Source of the DNA: Phycisphaeraceae bacterium
Lineage (GTDB): Bacteria; Planctomycetota; Phycisphaerae; Phycisphaerales; UBA1924
Assembly: GCA_020639195.1 (NCBI GenBank)
Contig: JACKHB010000004.1
Location: 186,001-250,000, forward strand
Length of the DNA: 64,000 bases
Direction of reading: 5' to 3'
Positions 9,235 through 18,116 of the stretch are shown piece by piece. A model generated the notes under the pieces. It made no database searches. It was not told the origin of the DNA and worked only from the letters and a program-made list of their open reading frames with translations. Position 1 is the stretch's first letter. The number at the start of each line of letters is the position of its first letter. The position numbers and the translations under genes were made by a program.

Positions 9235-9924
9235 ATGCCCATCGAATCCGCTATCCCCCTCGCCGACACCGACCGCGCCATCCTCCGCGCCCTGCTCATT
9301 TGTGCGCCACGGCCAGGGAGCGCGGCGACCCAGCCTCGCTCTGAGCCCGCCGACGCTCTGGCCTCCGCCCTCACCGCCGCGGGCCTCGACGAACTCGACC
9401 TCCCCCTCTGGTTCGCCCAGCCCCACATCCAGGCCTACATCGCGGCCAAGCGCGCCCTCGACGACTTCCTCGATGAGCAGTCCGCCCGCGCCGCCCGACG
9501 CGAGGGCCTCGAACTCCTCCGCACGCTTCCCTCTCTCACCCGTGCGCTGCGCGCAGCCAGCGCAGCGAATCGGCCGGGCTCCGATCCTCCCGACCCTCAC
9601 GCCCCGGCCTCCCCGTCCGAGCCGGCCCCTGCCGCGCGCTCGCTCAAGGAATTGCGCCTCATCGCCACCGCCCTGCTCCGCGCTCCCTTGCCCCGCTCGC
9701 CCGCCCCAGCGCGCCGCTCTCCTCGATGCGCCGCGGTGTCCCACACCTCCGGGCCGCGCCGGGAAGTCCCCTGCGATCCGCCGATCACCCCGCACTCCAA
9801 CAACAGCCAGGCCGTCCGCGCCATCGACGACGCCATCGCCCGCATCCTCGCCGAGGCGTTCACACCGCCCGCTGACGCCACCGGCGCCGCCCGCCCGGCG
9901 ACCCCGCCGCACGACACCGGTTAG
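9235..9924 (+). CDS. Hypothetical protein
   Basis: A 229-residue reading frame that I do not assign to a known family. The first half is plausible protein: an amphipathic stretch with LDELDLPLWF, then AAKRALDDFLDEQ, then ARREGLELLRTLP. A proline/serine-rich linker follows and a short helix ARSLKELRLIATALLR. The alternation of a short helical domain, an acidic helix and a late LIATALLR helix recalls small DNA-binding proteins such as phage terminase small subunits, but this is only a resemblance. The upstream sequence GGGTAGAG is a weak ribosome binding site. It converges on asnS with 56 bases between the stops. A competing frame on the opposite strand looks like a shadow. Confidence 0.4.
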   Translation: MPIESAIPLADTDRAILRALLICAPRPGSAATQPRSEPADALASALTAAGLDELDLPLWFAQPHIQAYIAAKRALDDFLDEQSARAARREGLELLRTLPSLTRALRAASAANRPGSDPPDPHAPASPSEPAPAARSLKELRLIATALLRAPLPRSPAPARRSPRCAAVSHTSGPRREVPCDPPITPHSNNSQAVRAIDDAIARILAEAFTPPADATGAARPATPPHDTG

Positions 9925-9980
9925 CGATCATCGGCGCGCCTTGGACGTAACACTCGGCCCGGTCGCTCACGCGACCCCGC

Positions 9981-11396
9981 TCAGAACTCACACTGCTTGG
10001 GCGCCCTTGGAAACGGGATCACGTCCCGGATGTTCGCCATCCCGGTCGCCAGCAGGATCAGCCGCTCGAACCCCAGCCCGAAGCCCGCGTGCGGCACGGT
10101 CCCGTACCGGCGCAGGTCCCGGTACCACCAGTACGGCCCCGGGTCCAGCCCCATCTCCGCGATCCGCGCATCGAGCACCTCAAGCCGCTCCTCGCGCTGG
10201 CTGCCGCCGACGATCTCCCCGATCCGCGGCACCAGGATGTCCATCGCCGCGACCGTCTCCGCCGGCGCGCCGTCCGTCCCGGGATCGTTCAGCCGCATGT
10301 AGAACGCCTTGATCGACTTGGGGTAGTTGATGACCGCCACCGGCTGCTTGAAGTGCTCCTCGGTCAGGTACCGCTCGTGCTCGGTCTGCAGGTCGCTCCC
10401 CCACTCCACCGGGAAGTCGAAGCTCTTCCTGCTCTCCTTGAGCACCCGCACCGCGTCGGTGTACGGCAGCACGCGGAACGGCTTCTCGACGATGTCGCGC
10501 AGCCGGGCGATCAGCCCCGGCTCGATCCGCTGGTCGAAGAACGCCATGTCGTCGGCCCGGTGCGTCAGCAGGTCGTCGAGCACGAACTTGAGCATGTCCT
10601 CGGCGAGCTTCTCGTCGTCGAGCAGATCCGCGAACGCGATCTCCGGCTCGACCATCCAGAACTCGGCGAGATGGCGCGCGGTGTTGCTGTTCTCCGCCCG
10701 GAACGTCGGCCCGAACGTGTACACCCGCGACAGCGCGGTGCAGTACGTCTCGACGTTGAGCTGCCCGCTCACCGTCAGGTGCGCCTCGCGCCCGAAGAAG
10801 TCCTCCGAGAAATCGACGCCCCCCGCCGCGTCGCCCCGGGCCATCGCGTCCAGCGTGCTCACCCGGAACATCTGCCCCGCGCCCTCGGCGTCGCTGGCCG
10901 TGATGATCGGCGTGTGCACCCAGAAGAACCCCCGCTCGTCGAAGAACCGATGGATCGACATCGCCAGCCGGTGCCGCACCCGCGCCACCGCCCCGAACGT
11001 GTTGGTCCGCACCCGAAGGTGCGCCACCTCGCGCAGGTACTCGAACGTGTGCCGCTTCTGCGGAACCGGGTACGTGTCCGGGTCGTCCACCCAGCCGACG
11101 ACCCGCACCTCCCTGGCCGCGATCTCCACCGCCTGGCCCTTGCCCTGGCTCGCCACCAGCGTGCCATCCACCTCCACGGCGCACCCGGTCGTCAGGCGCA
11201 GCACCTCGGACTGGTAGTTGGGCAGATCATGCCGCGCAACCGCCTGGATCGCGTCGAAGCACGTCCCGTCGGCGACGGCCAGGAAGCTCATCCCCCCGTC
11301 CGCCTTGGAGTCCCGGCGCGTGCGGATCCAGCCCTTGACCGTGATCTCCGCGCCCGGCTCACCGGCGAGCGCATCATTGATCCGAAGCCACCCCAT
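9981..11396 (-). CDS. asnS: Asparagine--tRNA ligase
   Basis: A 471-residue class IIb aminoacyl-tRNA synthetase. An OB-fold anticodon-binding domain (about 15-110, KGWIRTRRDSK) is followed by the catalytic core. Motif 2 is in FRAENSNTARHLAEFWMVE, which is asparaginyl rather than aspartyl type, and motif 3 is GFGLGFERLILLATG near the C-terminus. The length is normal for AsnS. ATG at 11396 is preceded by AAGGAGA with a seven-base spacer, so the 42-residue upstream extension is rejected. It stands alone and diverges from the fusion gene at 11554, with 157 bases between them for both promoters. Confidence 0.96.
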   Translation of the reverse strand: MGWLRINDALAGEPGAEITVKGWIRTRRDSKADGGMSFLAVADGTCFDAIQAVARHDLPNYQSEVLRLTTGCAVEVDGTLVASQGKGQAVEIAAREVRVVGWVDDPDTYPVPQKRHTFEYLREVAHLRVRTNTFGAVARVRHRLAMSIHRFFDERGFFWVHTPIITASDAEGAGQMFRVSTLDAMARGDAAGGVDFSEDFFGREAHLTVSGQLNVETYCTALSRVYTFGPTFRAENSNTARHLAEFWMVEPEIAFADLLDDEKLAEDMLKFVLDDLLTHRADDMAFFDQRIEPGLIARLRDIVEKPFRVLPYTDAVRVLKESRKSFDFPVEWGSDLQTEHERYLTEEHFKQPVAVINYPKSIKAFYMRLNDPGTDGAPAETVAAMDILVPRIGEIVGGSQREERLEVLDARIAEMGLDPGPYWWYRDLRRYGTVPHAGFGLGFERLILLATGMANIRDVIPFPRAPKQCEF

Positions 11397-11553
11397 GCGC
11401 GTCTCCTTCAGGCAGGAGGCGATGGTAGCGGCGGGGCCGCGAATCGTGGGATCTCCGTCGAGCCCCGCGCTCGGCCCTGCGCGCCGGCGCCCGGCATTGG
11501 TCCGCCCTTCGCGCCTCGGCAATCATCCGTCTCGGCCCGGAGCAAGGAGCGCC

Positions 11554-14037
11554 ATGCCGACAGACGACAACCCTTCGAAGACCGTCGAGTCCCCTCGACG
11601 CGGGGGTGTCGCTCGTCATCTCCGGCGCTGGTGGTGGGCGTGGTGGCTCGCCCTGGCCCTGCTCTCTCACCTGCCGGAGTTGTTCCTCTCGCCCCCAAAG
11701 CCCACCGGGCCATCGGTCACCATTCCCGCGATGGCCGACGACGGGCCGGTCTCCGGCCGCACGACCCGGATCGGATTTCGCCAGTGGATGCCGCCCGAGG
11801 AGTCGAACCGGCCGGCGGTGCTGCTCATCCACGGCTCGCCCGGGCGCAGCGCGGACTTCGAGCGCCTCGGCCCGCTCCTGGCAGAGGCCGGGTGGCGCAC
11901 CATCGCCATCGACCTGCCCGGCTTCGGCCAGAGCGACCACTGGGTGCCGAGCTACTCGGTCCGGGCGCACGCCCGCGCCGCGTGGGCGGCGCTGGACGAG
12001 TTGGGCGTGCGCCGGGCGCACGTCGTCGGCTGGTCGATGGGCGGCGGCGTGGCGCTCTGGATGTCGGAGTTCGCTCGCGGCCGAACCGCGTCGGTCACCC
12101 TCATGGCCTCGATCGGAGCGCAGGAGACCGAGGGCTCCGGCGACTACTACTTCGAACACGCCAAGTACGCCCTCGGGTACGGCGTGCTGGTGATCGGCGG
12201 CGAACTCGTGCCGCTGCCGCTGCACCAGAATCGCTGGCTGATCCACTCGTGGATCCGCAACTTCTGGGACACCGATCAGCGCCCGCTGCACGCGATCCTC
12301 CAGGCGATGCGCACCCCCCTGCTCGTGCTGCACGGCCGGCACGACCCGCTCTCGCCCGCGTGGGGCGCCGAGCACAACCACGCCCTGACCTCGCGCGCCC
12401 GCCTCGTGATGCTCGACGAGAGCCACTTCCTGCCGTTCATCCGGCCCCACATCGCCGCCGGAGAACTGGCGACGTTCTTCGGCGCCGTCGAGGGCGGGAC
12501 GTGGGAATCGCTGCCTCGCGTGCGGGATCTCGCGCCCGAACCGGCCCGCCGGGGCATGTCGGCCCGGATCGCCGGCGCGAGCCGATGGCTCCGCGATCGC
12601 CACTGGGCGATCGAAGCCCTCACGATGCTCGTGCTCGTCGGCGCGGCGCGACACCTGGGGCTCGGCGTGTCCGGATTCCTGGTAGCGGGACAGTTCGTGA
12701 GCCTGGGCGTGGCGGCCGTGGGCGCCATCGCTGGCGACCTGCGCCGCTCGCCGCGACGCGGAGTGGGACCGATCGCCCTGCGCGCGCTCGCGAACTGGGC
12801 GTTGCTGGTCGTGTCGAGCGTGCTGGCGACGTTCGTGGTGTTGCCGCTGTGGGACGGCCTGGGAGCGATCGGATGGCTCGCGGGGATCGTTGTGGTGGCG
12901 GCGGCGCTGCGCATCGCCCGCGGCGTGTGGACGGCCGAGCGGCGCGCGCGCCTGCGGGCGTCAACCTCGAGGATCTGGCGCCACGAGTTCTGGCCGACGC
13001 GGGCCCTGTACCTGCCGGTGTTCCCGTGGCTGGCGTGGCTGGCGATCCGCTATCGAGGCCCGCTGGTCTTCACGTGCGCAAACCCGGGCATCGAGAACGG
13101 CGGCGGTGTGACCGGAGAATCGAAGTACGGCATTCTTCGCGGGTTCGCCGCGGCGGCGCCCGAGTCGGTGCCGGCGTCGTTCCTGATCCCGGCGGGTGGC
13201 ACGCCGGGCGATCGCGCATCGCGCGTCGCGGCGCTGATGGCCGAGCACGACGCCGTCCGCGAGTTCCCGGTGATCCTCAAGCCCGACTCGGGCGAGCACG
13301 GCGTGGAGGTACGTCTGGCGCGCGACGAGGCGGAAGTGCTGGCGTATTTCGGGCGTGTCGAGCCACCTGTGGTGCTGCAGGCGTTCGCGCCCGGGCCGCG
13401 CGAGTACGGCGTGCTGTGGGTGCGAGATCCGGCGCCGGGCTCGGGCATGACCGGACGCATCTTCTCGATCGTGCGCAAGGAGTTTCCCGAGATCGAGGGC
13501 GACGGGCGGCGGACGCTGCGCCGGCTGATCCTCTCGCACCCGCGCTACCGGATGCAGATGGACGTGTTCCTCCGGCGGATGCGCGATCGACTCGACCGGA
13601 CGCCGGGCAAGGGCGAGCGCGTGTCGCTGGGCTCAACGGGCAACCACGTGCTGGGCGCAATCTTCCACGACGGATCGGAACTGCGGACCGAGGCGCTCGA
13701 GCGTGCGATCGACCGGATCGCGGCAGGATTTCGCGGCAATGGCGGCGGCGAGTTCGACTTTGGGCGCTTCGACATCCGCTGCCCGTCGCAGGAGGAATTT
13801 CGCGCGGGGCGCTCGCTGTCGATCATCGAGTGCAACGGGACGCTCTCGGAATCGACGAACCTGTACGACCCGCACCGGCCGGTGTGGTGGGCGTGGGGCG
13901 TGCTCATCCGTCAATGGGCGACGGTCTATCGCGTGGGCGCAAAGCGTCGCATCGCCGGCGCCCGCCCGATGAGGGTGCGCGATCTGCTACGGGCCGCGCT
14001 GGACCAGCGACGGCGCGAGCGCGCTGCGCGCCGATAG
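11554..14037 (+). CDS. Alpha/beta-hydrolase, membrane and ATP-grasp fusion protein
   Basis: An 827-residue protein with three parts. A membrane anchor (about 25-42) leads into an alpha/beta-hydrolase with oxyanion motif HGSPG (93-97), nucleophile elbow GWSMGG (159-164), acid D264 in GRHDPLSP and H291 in DESHF, so the triad looks complete. Three or four membrane helices span about 353-455. The C-terminal part (about 500-790) has ATP-grasp features: FPVILKPDSGEHGVEV, a clamp-like LQAFAPGPREYGVLW, and IIECNGTLSES near the end. ATG 11554 has AAGGAG five bases upstream. Substrates are not deducible; linking hydrolysis to an amide- or ester-forming ATP-grasp at the membrane is inference. Confidence 0.8.
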   Translation: MPTDDNPSKTVESPRRGGVARHLRRWWWAWWLALALLSHLPELFLSPPKPTGPSVTIPAMADDGPVSGRTTRIGFRQWMPPEESNRPAVLLIHGSPGRSADFERLGPLLAEAGWRTIAIDLPGFGQSDHWVPSYSVRAHARAAWAALDELGVRRAHVVGWSMGGGVALWMSEFARGRTASVTLMASIGAQETEGSGDYYFEHAKYALGYGVLVIGGELVPLPLHQNRWLIHSWIRNFWDTDQRPLHAILQAMRTPLLVLHGRHDPLSPAWGAEHNHALTSRARLVMLDESHFLPFIRPHIAAGELATFFGAVEGGTWESLPRVRDLAPEPARRGMSARIAGASRWLRDRHWAIEALTMLVLVGAARHLGLGVSGFLVAGQFVSLGVAAVGAIAGDLRRSPRRGVGPIALRALANWALLVVSSVLATFVVLPLWDGLGAIGWLAGIVVVAAALRIARGVWTAERRARLRASTSRIWRHEFWPTRALYLPVFPWLAWLAIRYRGPLVFTCANPGIENGGGVTGESKYGILRGFAAAAPESVPASFLIPAGGTPGDRASRVAALMAEHDAVREFPVILKPDSGEHGVEVRLARDEAEVLAYFGRVEPPVVLQAFAPGPREYGVLWVRDPAPGSGMTGRIFSIVRKEFPEIEGDGRRTLRRLILSHPRYRMQMDVFLRRMRDRLDRTPGKGERVSLGSTGNHVLGAIFHDGSELRTEALERAIDRIAAGFRGNGGGEFDFGRFDIRCPSQEEFRAGRSLSIIECNGTLSESTNLYDPHRPVWWAWGVLIRQWATVYRVGAKRRIAGARPMRVRDLLRAALDQRRRERAARR

Positions 14038-14060
14038 CGCGACAAGATGGATCGTGTCAC

Positions 14061-14096
14061 GCGCGCGACCATGGTCACGCACGGCCGGTCGCGCGC
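14061..14096. terminator. Hairpin terminator between convergent genes
   Basis: A perfect 10-bp stem GCGCGCGACC / GGTCGCGCGC around a 16-base loop, followed by TTTC on the plus strand. It lies between the stops of the fusion gene (14037) and the HDOD gene (14121) and probably serves both. Confidence 0.6.
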
Positions 14097-14120
14097 TTTC
14101 GGTGCGCGGCTGGTTGTTTC

Positions 14121-15446
14121 TCACGCCGCGAGGCGGCTCATGTAGAACGCGAGTTCGGGAGGGGCTTCGCCTGGCGCGACGTCGAGGCCCAGGGCATTGA
14201 GCACGGAGTCGGCGGACTCGCGGCGCGGATCGAAGACGTAGGTGACGATGCGATTGCCGCGCTCGTCGTGGACGTAGGCGACAGCTTGGTCGGTGCCGGC
14301 GTGGGCCGCGACCTCGACGCATCGGTCCTGGATGGTGAGCACCAGCGGGCGATCTCGGGCCTCGGAGAGGGCCTCCTGGACGACGATGTCCTCGACGGCG
14401 TTGGCGAGCTGGGCCTGGACGGCCTCGTGGAGCCGTTCGAGGTCGGCGACTCCGTCGGCCACGTCGGCGAACACCGAGAGGACCGCGTCGTACTCGGCGC
14501 GGGTCTTGCGGACCAGCGCATCGAGCGCATCCTGCTCGATCAAGAGCACGCGCGTGGCGTCGGGCGAAACGTCGAGCAGATCGACCTCGCCCCGGCGGAG
14601 GTGGACGGATCCGACGGCGAAGGCCACGCGGTGCAGGGCGTGCTCCACCTCGGCGCCGCGGCCGGAGACGGTGGTGTGGTGGCGCGAGATCGGTTTGGCG
14701 AGCAAATCGGGCAGGCGCCAGGATCGCCCCAGGGCCGCCGCGACATCGACGTGGGTGAACTCGAGGCAGGTGTTCTCGCGCTGGAAGAGGCGCGTGGGGC
14801 TAGGGTCGTCGGCGAGCAATTCCGAGTATGCGTCGCCCACGAGCACGGGCATGAGCGGGACCCCGACGTCTGCCAGGAGCGAGACGATGAAGGCCTCGGC
14901 GCCGGCGCCGGCGCTGCACTTTGGGGCGAGCTGGGCGGCGAGGCAGGCGCGGAAGATGGATTCTCCCCAGATGCGCCGCGAGAGTTCGGCGCGGGCGTCT
15001 CCGGCCGAGCGGCTCATGTAGAACGAGATGGCGATGGCGCGGAGGCGCTGGAGGCCCAGCAGAACGCAGGCGCGCTCGATCGTGGTGACGCCGCCCCGCT
15101 GGGCGAACACGGGCGAGTTCACGACGCGCAGCAGCCGGCCCACCAGCGCTGGGTCGCTGCGGATGACGGCGGCGAAGTCGCCCACACCGGCGTTCTGGTC
15201 CGCGAGGAGCTTGAGCAGTTTGGCGACGACCTGCGGCTGGGTCTGCACGCAGAGCCCGGCGACGCGGCGATCGAGTTCGACGCCCAGGGCGTCGACTTCC
15301 GCGGCGGAGAGTTCGCACCGACGCCTGGCCACCAGTCCCCCCTCATCCATGAGGGCGCGAAGCACCACGCACCCGCCTGCGGGCGCGCCCATCTTCTCTT
15401 CGGCTCGCCGCGGGTGGGGTGTTGACCCCACCGCGCCAAGATTCAT
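14121..15446 (-). CDS. HDOD domain protein
   Basis: About 441 residues. An HDOD domain fills roughly residues 50-260: DPALVGRLLRVVNSPVF, then TTIERACVLLGLQRLRAIAI. HDOD proteins act in signalling or stress responses and lack phosphodiesterase activity. The rest has no recognised domain but contains helix-rich segments (ERLHEAVQAQLANAVEDIVVQEAL). The start is uncertain. ATG 15446 overlaps the pdxH stop as TGATG but has no ribosome binding site. ATG 15392 has a purine-rich GAAGAGAAG before it and would place the hairpin at 15413-15432 in the gap. It follows pdxH in the same orientation. Confidence 0.8.
   Translation of the reverse strand: MNLGAVGSTPHPRRAEEKMGAPAGGCVVLRALMDEGGLVARRRCELSAAEVDALGVELDRRVAGLCVQTQPQVVAKLLKLLADQNAGVGDFAAVIRSDPALVGRLLRVVNSPVFAQRGGVTTIERACVLLGLQRLRAIAISFYMSRSAGDARAELSRRIWGESIFRACLAAQLAPKCSAGAGAEAFIVSLLADVGVPLMPVLVGDAYSELLADDPSPTRLFQRENTCLEFTHVDVAAALGRSWRLPDLLAKPISRHHTTVSGRGAEVEHALHRVAFAVGSVHLRRGEVDLLDVSPDATRVLLIEQDALDALVRKTRAEYDAVLSVFADVADGVADLERLHEAVQAQLANAVEDIVVQEALSEARDRPLVLTIQDRCVEVAAHAGTDQAVAYVHDERGNRIVTYVFDPRRESADSVLNALGLDVAPGEAPPELAFYMSRLAA
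15413..15432. repeat. Hairpin at the pdxH-HDOD junction
   Basis: A perfect 8-bp inverted repeat GGTGGGGT-GTTG-ACCCCACC just after the pdxH stop codon. It has no thymine run, so it may limit or tune read-through into the HDOD gene, or it may lie inside its first codons if ATG 15446 is used. Confidence 0.45.
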
Positions 15447-16138
15447 CAGGGCTGGAGGCGCGTCGCGGACCAACGGCCCGGGGCACGGTCCGCATCGGCG
15501 AGCGTGCGAGTCCAGACCGCTCGATCGTGGACGCGGCCGGACATGCCCTGCCAGAGTTCGAGGCGCTCGATCCAGAGGCGATATCCGCCCCAATGCGGCG
15601 GTCGCGGGATGGAGTGGTCTCCCTTGCCCAGGAGGGCGGCGGGCGGCACACCGAATCGGGTGATGGCCGCCTCGACATTGCGGAGCATGTCGGCGCGCGA
15701 GGCGAGGGGCTCGCTCTGTTGGCTTGCCCATGCGCCGACGCGGCTGAGCAGCGGGCGTGAGGCGAAGTAGGCGTCGCTGACGTCGTCGGGCGCGTGCTCG
15801 ACCGGGCCTTCGAGTCGCGCCTGCCGGTCGAGCGTGTCCCAGTGGAAGACGGCCGCGGCGCGATGCGTGGACTCGAGTTCTCGGCCCTTGCGGCTGGCGC
15901 GATTGGTGTAGAACGTCACGAACGCGCGATCGTCGATGTCCTTGCAGAGCACGATTCGCACGGAGGGTCGGGCGCGGTCGTCGCAGGTGGCCAGGGCCAT
16001 GGCGTTGGGGTTGGGGGTGGCGTTCTGCGCGTGGGCCTGGGCGTACCAGGCGCGGAAGATCGGGAGCGGATCGTCGGGGAGGGGTTCTGGCAGCGCGGCC
16101 TCGAGATCGAAGGATTCGAATGCGCCGGGGGACTGCAT
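15446..16138 (-). CDS. pdxH: Pyridoxine/pyridoxamine 5-prime-phosphate oxidase
   Basis: A 230-residue FMN enzyme that oxidises pyridoxine or pyridoxamine phosphate to pyridoxal phosphate. Seen in the sequence: SVRIVLCKDIDDRAFVTFYTN (FMN phosphate region), WASQQSEPLASR in the middle, PPHWGGYRLW, and the C-terminal RVHDRAVWTRT with a final RWSATRLQP, which matches the family ending R-x-H-D-R and RL-P. The length is normal. ATG 16138 is chosen from the family N-terminus; no strong ribosome binding site is visible. It diverges from dnaB with 120 bases between starts. Confidence 0.95.
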   Translation of the reverse strand: MQSPGAFESFDLEAALPEPLPDDPLPIFRAWYAQAHAQNATPNPNAMALATCDDRARPSVRIVLCKDIDDRAFVTFYTNRASRKGRELESTHRAAAVFHWDTLDRQARLEGPVEHAPDDVSDAYFASRPLLSRVGAWASQQSEPLASRADMLRNVEAAITRFGVPPAALLGKGDHSIPRPPHWGGYRLWIERLELWQGMSGRVHDRAVWTRTLADADRAPGRWSATRLQP

Positions 16139-16258
16139 GGCAGACCATAGTCGCGAATGATGCGAGGACCGGCGGCGGTCGGAGAACAAGCCGCGGGGAA
16201 GCTGTCGTCAGGCTGTCGAGCACGCCCGGAGCCGCCAGGGATCGGCGAGGATGGACCC

Positions 16259-17884
16259 ATGGAACGAGAGCAGGGCAACGGACGCCAGCGTCGGGAAGGG
16301 CGAGTTCTTCCGGACGCGGACAAGCTGAATCGGCTGTTCGACCGCCTGCCGCCGCACGCGGCCGAGGCGGAGATGGCCCTGCTGGGGTGCATGATCCTGG
16401 GTCCGGAGGTGATTCCGGACGTGATGGCGGTCATCAAGGGCCCGCAGTCGTTCTTCTCGACGGCCAACGGCGTGGTGTACGAGGCGCTGGTGCGTCTGTT
16501 CGATCAGCATCGGGCCGGCGACCTGGTGTCGCTGGTGGACGCCCTTCGGGGGCACGTGGCGCTCGAGCCGCTGGGGGGCGAGGAGTACCTGGTGCGTCTG
16601 GCCGAGGCGGTGCCGAGCCCGGTGAGCGCGCCGCACTACGCGCGGATCGTGGCGGAGAAGGCGCGGCTTCGCGGGCTGATCGACGCGGCGGGGTCGATCC
16701 TGCACGAGGCGTACCACGCCGGGGACGTGGGCGGCGAGGGGGTGCGGGAGGTCCTGGATCGCGCGGAGATGATGGTCTTTGACGTGTGCCAGGAGGACCA
16801 GACGAACTCGGCGCAGCCGCTGAGCGAGTTGCTGCACCAGGAGTACGAGCGGATCGAGGCGCAGGAGGGCAAGGGGATCACTGGGCTGCGCACCGGCTTT
16901 GCGGACCTGGACGAGTTGCTGCACGGGCTGCACCCGGGCGAGATGGTGGTGATCGCGGCGAGGCCCTCGATGGGCAAGACGGCGCTGGCGCTCAATCTGG
17001 CGGAGCAGATCGCGCTGGGTGGGCGGACGCCGTGGGACTCTCAGGCGGGCGGCGGGCCCGTGCCGGTGGCGTTCTTCAGCCTGGAGATGAGCCGCAGCGC
17101 GGTCACGCTTCGTCTGCTGAGCGCGCACTCGGGCGTCTCGGCGAGCCGCTTCCGCGAGGGACGGCGGATTCCGCCCGAGGACCTGACGCGCCTGGAGCAC
17201 GCGTGCTCGGCGCTGTCGCGCGCGCCGATCTTCATCGACGACTCGCCGGGTCTGACGGTGATGCAGCTTCGGGCGAGGGCGAGGCGGCTGGCGGCGCAGC
17301 ACGGCATCCGGGCGATCATGGTGGACTACCTGCAGTTGCTCAGCGCGCCGGGGGCCTCGCGCGACAGCCGGCAGGTGGAGGTGAGCGAGATCAGCCGGCA
17401 GATCAAGGCGCTGGCGCGTCAGCTGGGCGTGCCGGTGATCTGCCTGAGCCAGCTGAACCGCGCCAGCGAGCAGCGCGAGGGGAACCGGCCCCGGATGAGC
17501 GACCTGCGCGAGTCGGGGGCGATCGAGCAGGACGCGGACGTGGTGATGCTGCTGCATCGCGAGGAGTACTACCACCTGTCCACGCCGAAGTGGGCGGAGG
17601 AGAATCCGGACAAGGTGGGGCAGGCGGAGCTGATCATCGCCAAGCAGCGCAACGGACCGACGGGGGTGGTGACGCTGACGTGGAGCCACCAGACCACGCG
17701 GTTCAAGTCGCACACGCCGGTGGACCCGTACGCGCACGCGCACCAGCCCGCGCCGGGCGTGGAGCCGAAGCCTGCGGGCGCGTTCCGCCGTGGCGTGGCG
17801 ACAGGCCCCGCGGCGGACCATCGAGATGGGGGCGGGCCGGATCGGTACGTGGACGAGGACGACACGGGCGGGGCGCCGTTCTAG
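16259..17884 (+). CDS. dnaB: Replicative DNA helicase DnaB
   Basis: A 541-residue hexameric helicase that unwinds DNA at the replication fork. The N-terminal domain (about 30-135) begins with LPPHAAEAEMALLGCMI. The RecA-like domain has Walker A ARPSMGKTA at 234-242 and the conserved LSQLNRASEQR, then MSDLRESGAIEQDADVV. No intein interrupts it. A GEP-rich tail ends in acidic DEDDTGGAPF, a known style of binding tail whose role here is inferred. ATG 16259 has GAGG eight bases upstream; the in-frame extension to 16157 is not conserved in character. gyrB follows 232 bases downstream in the same direction. Confidence 0.96.
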   Translation: MEREQGNGRQRREGRVLPDADKLNRLFDRLPPHAAEAEMALLGCMILGPEVIPDVMAVIKGPQSFFSTANGVVYEALVRLFDQHRAGDLVSLVDALRGHVALEPLGGEEYLVRLAEAVPSPVSAPHYARIVAEKARLRGLIDAAGSILHEAYHAGDVGGEGVREVLDRAEMMVFDVCQEDQTNSAQPLSELLHQEYERIEAQEGKGITGLRTGFADLDELLHGLHPGEMVVIAARPSMGKTALALNLAEQIALGGRTPWDSQAGGGPVPVAFFSLEMSRSAVTLRLLSAHSGVSASRFREGRRIPPEDLTRLEHACSALSRAPIFIDDSPGLTVMQLRARARRLAAQHGIRAIMVDYLQLLSAPGASRDSRQVEVSEISRQIKALARQLGVPVICLSQLNRASEQREGNRPRMSDLRESGAIEQDADVVMLLHREEYYHLSTPKWAEENPDKVGQAELIIAKQRNGPTGVVTLTWSHQTTRFKSHTPVDPYAHAHQPAPGVEPKPAGAFRRGVATGPAADHRDGGGPDRYVDEDDTGGAPF

Positions 17885-18116
17885 CGAGAAACGGAGGAGT
17901 GGCGGAGGGGCCCACACGGGGCCCTGCGCGGGCGACGTGGGACGGTTCTTCGCCGGTCTCTTGCCTATGATTTGGGCGTTCAAAGCGGGCCGGCGGGAGG
18001 CCCCGGAGGGCCCGTGTTTTGCGGGCTTTGCGAGGGGATCGGCCCCCCACTGGAATCGGCCGGAATCGGGCTCGTCCGATCGCCTAGGGACGGGCTCGTT
18101 GCGACGATGGACCGCC

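Noticed and set aside
8635..9912. Minus-strand frame of 425 codons in the intergenic region
   Set aside because: No ribosome binding site and glycine/arginine-rich composition; it only continues because stops are rare in GC-rich DNA.
10089..15425. Plus-strand frame of 1778 codons spanning asnS, the fusion gene and the HDOD gene
   Set aside because: It crosses three well-supported genes in both orientations and has a low-complexity, basic composition. It is a shadow of codon bias.
17966..17971. TATGAT as a -10 box for gyrB
   Set aside because: No -35-like hexamer at a suitable distance; a six-base match alone is too weak to list as a promoter.
16139..18116. Replication origin between dnaB, gyrB and pdxH
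   Set aside because: dnaB and gyrB are adjacent, but I see no dnaA, dnaN, DnaA-box cluster or AT-rich unwinding region.
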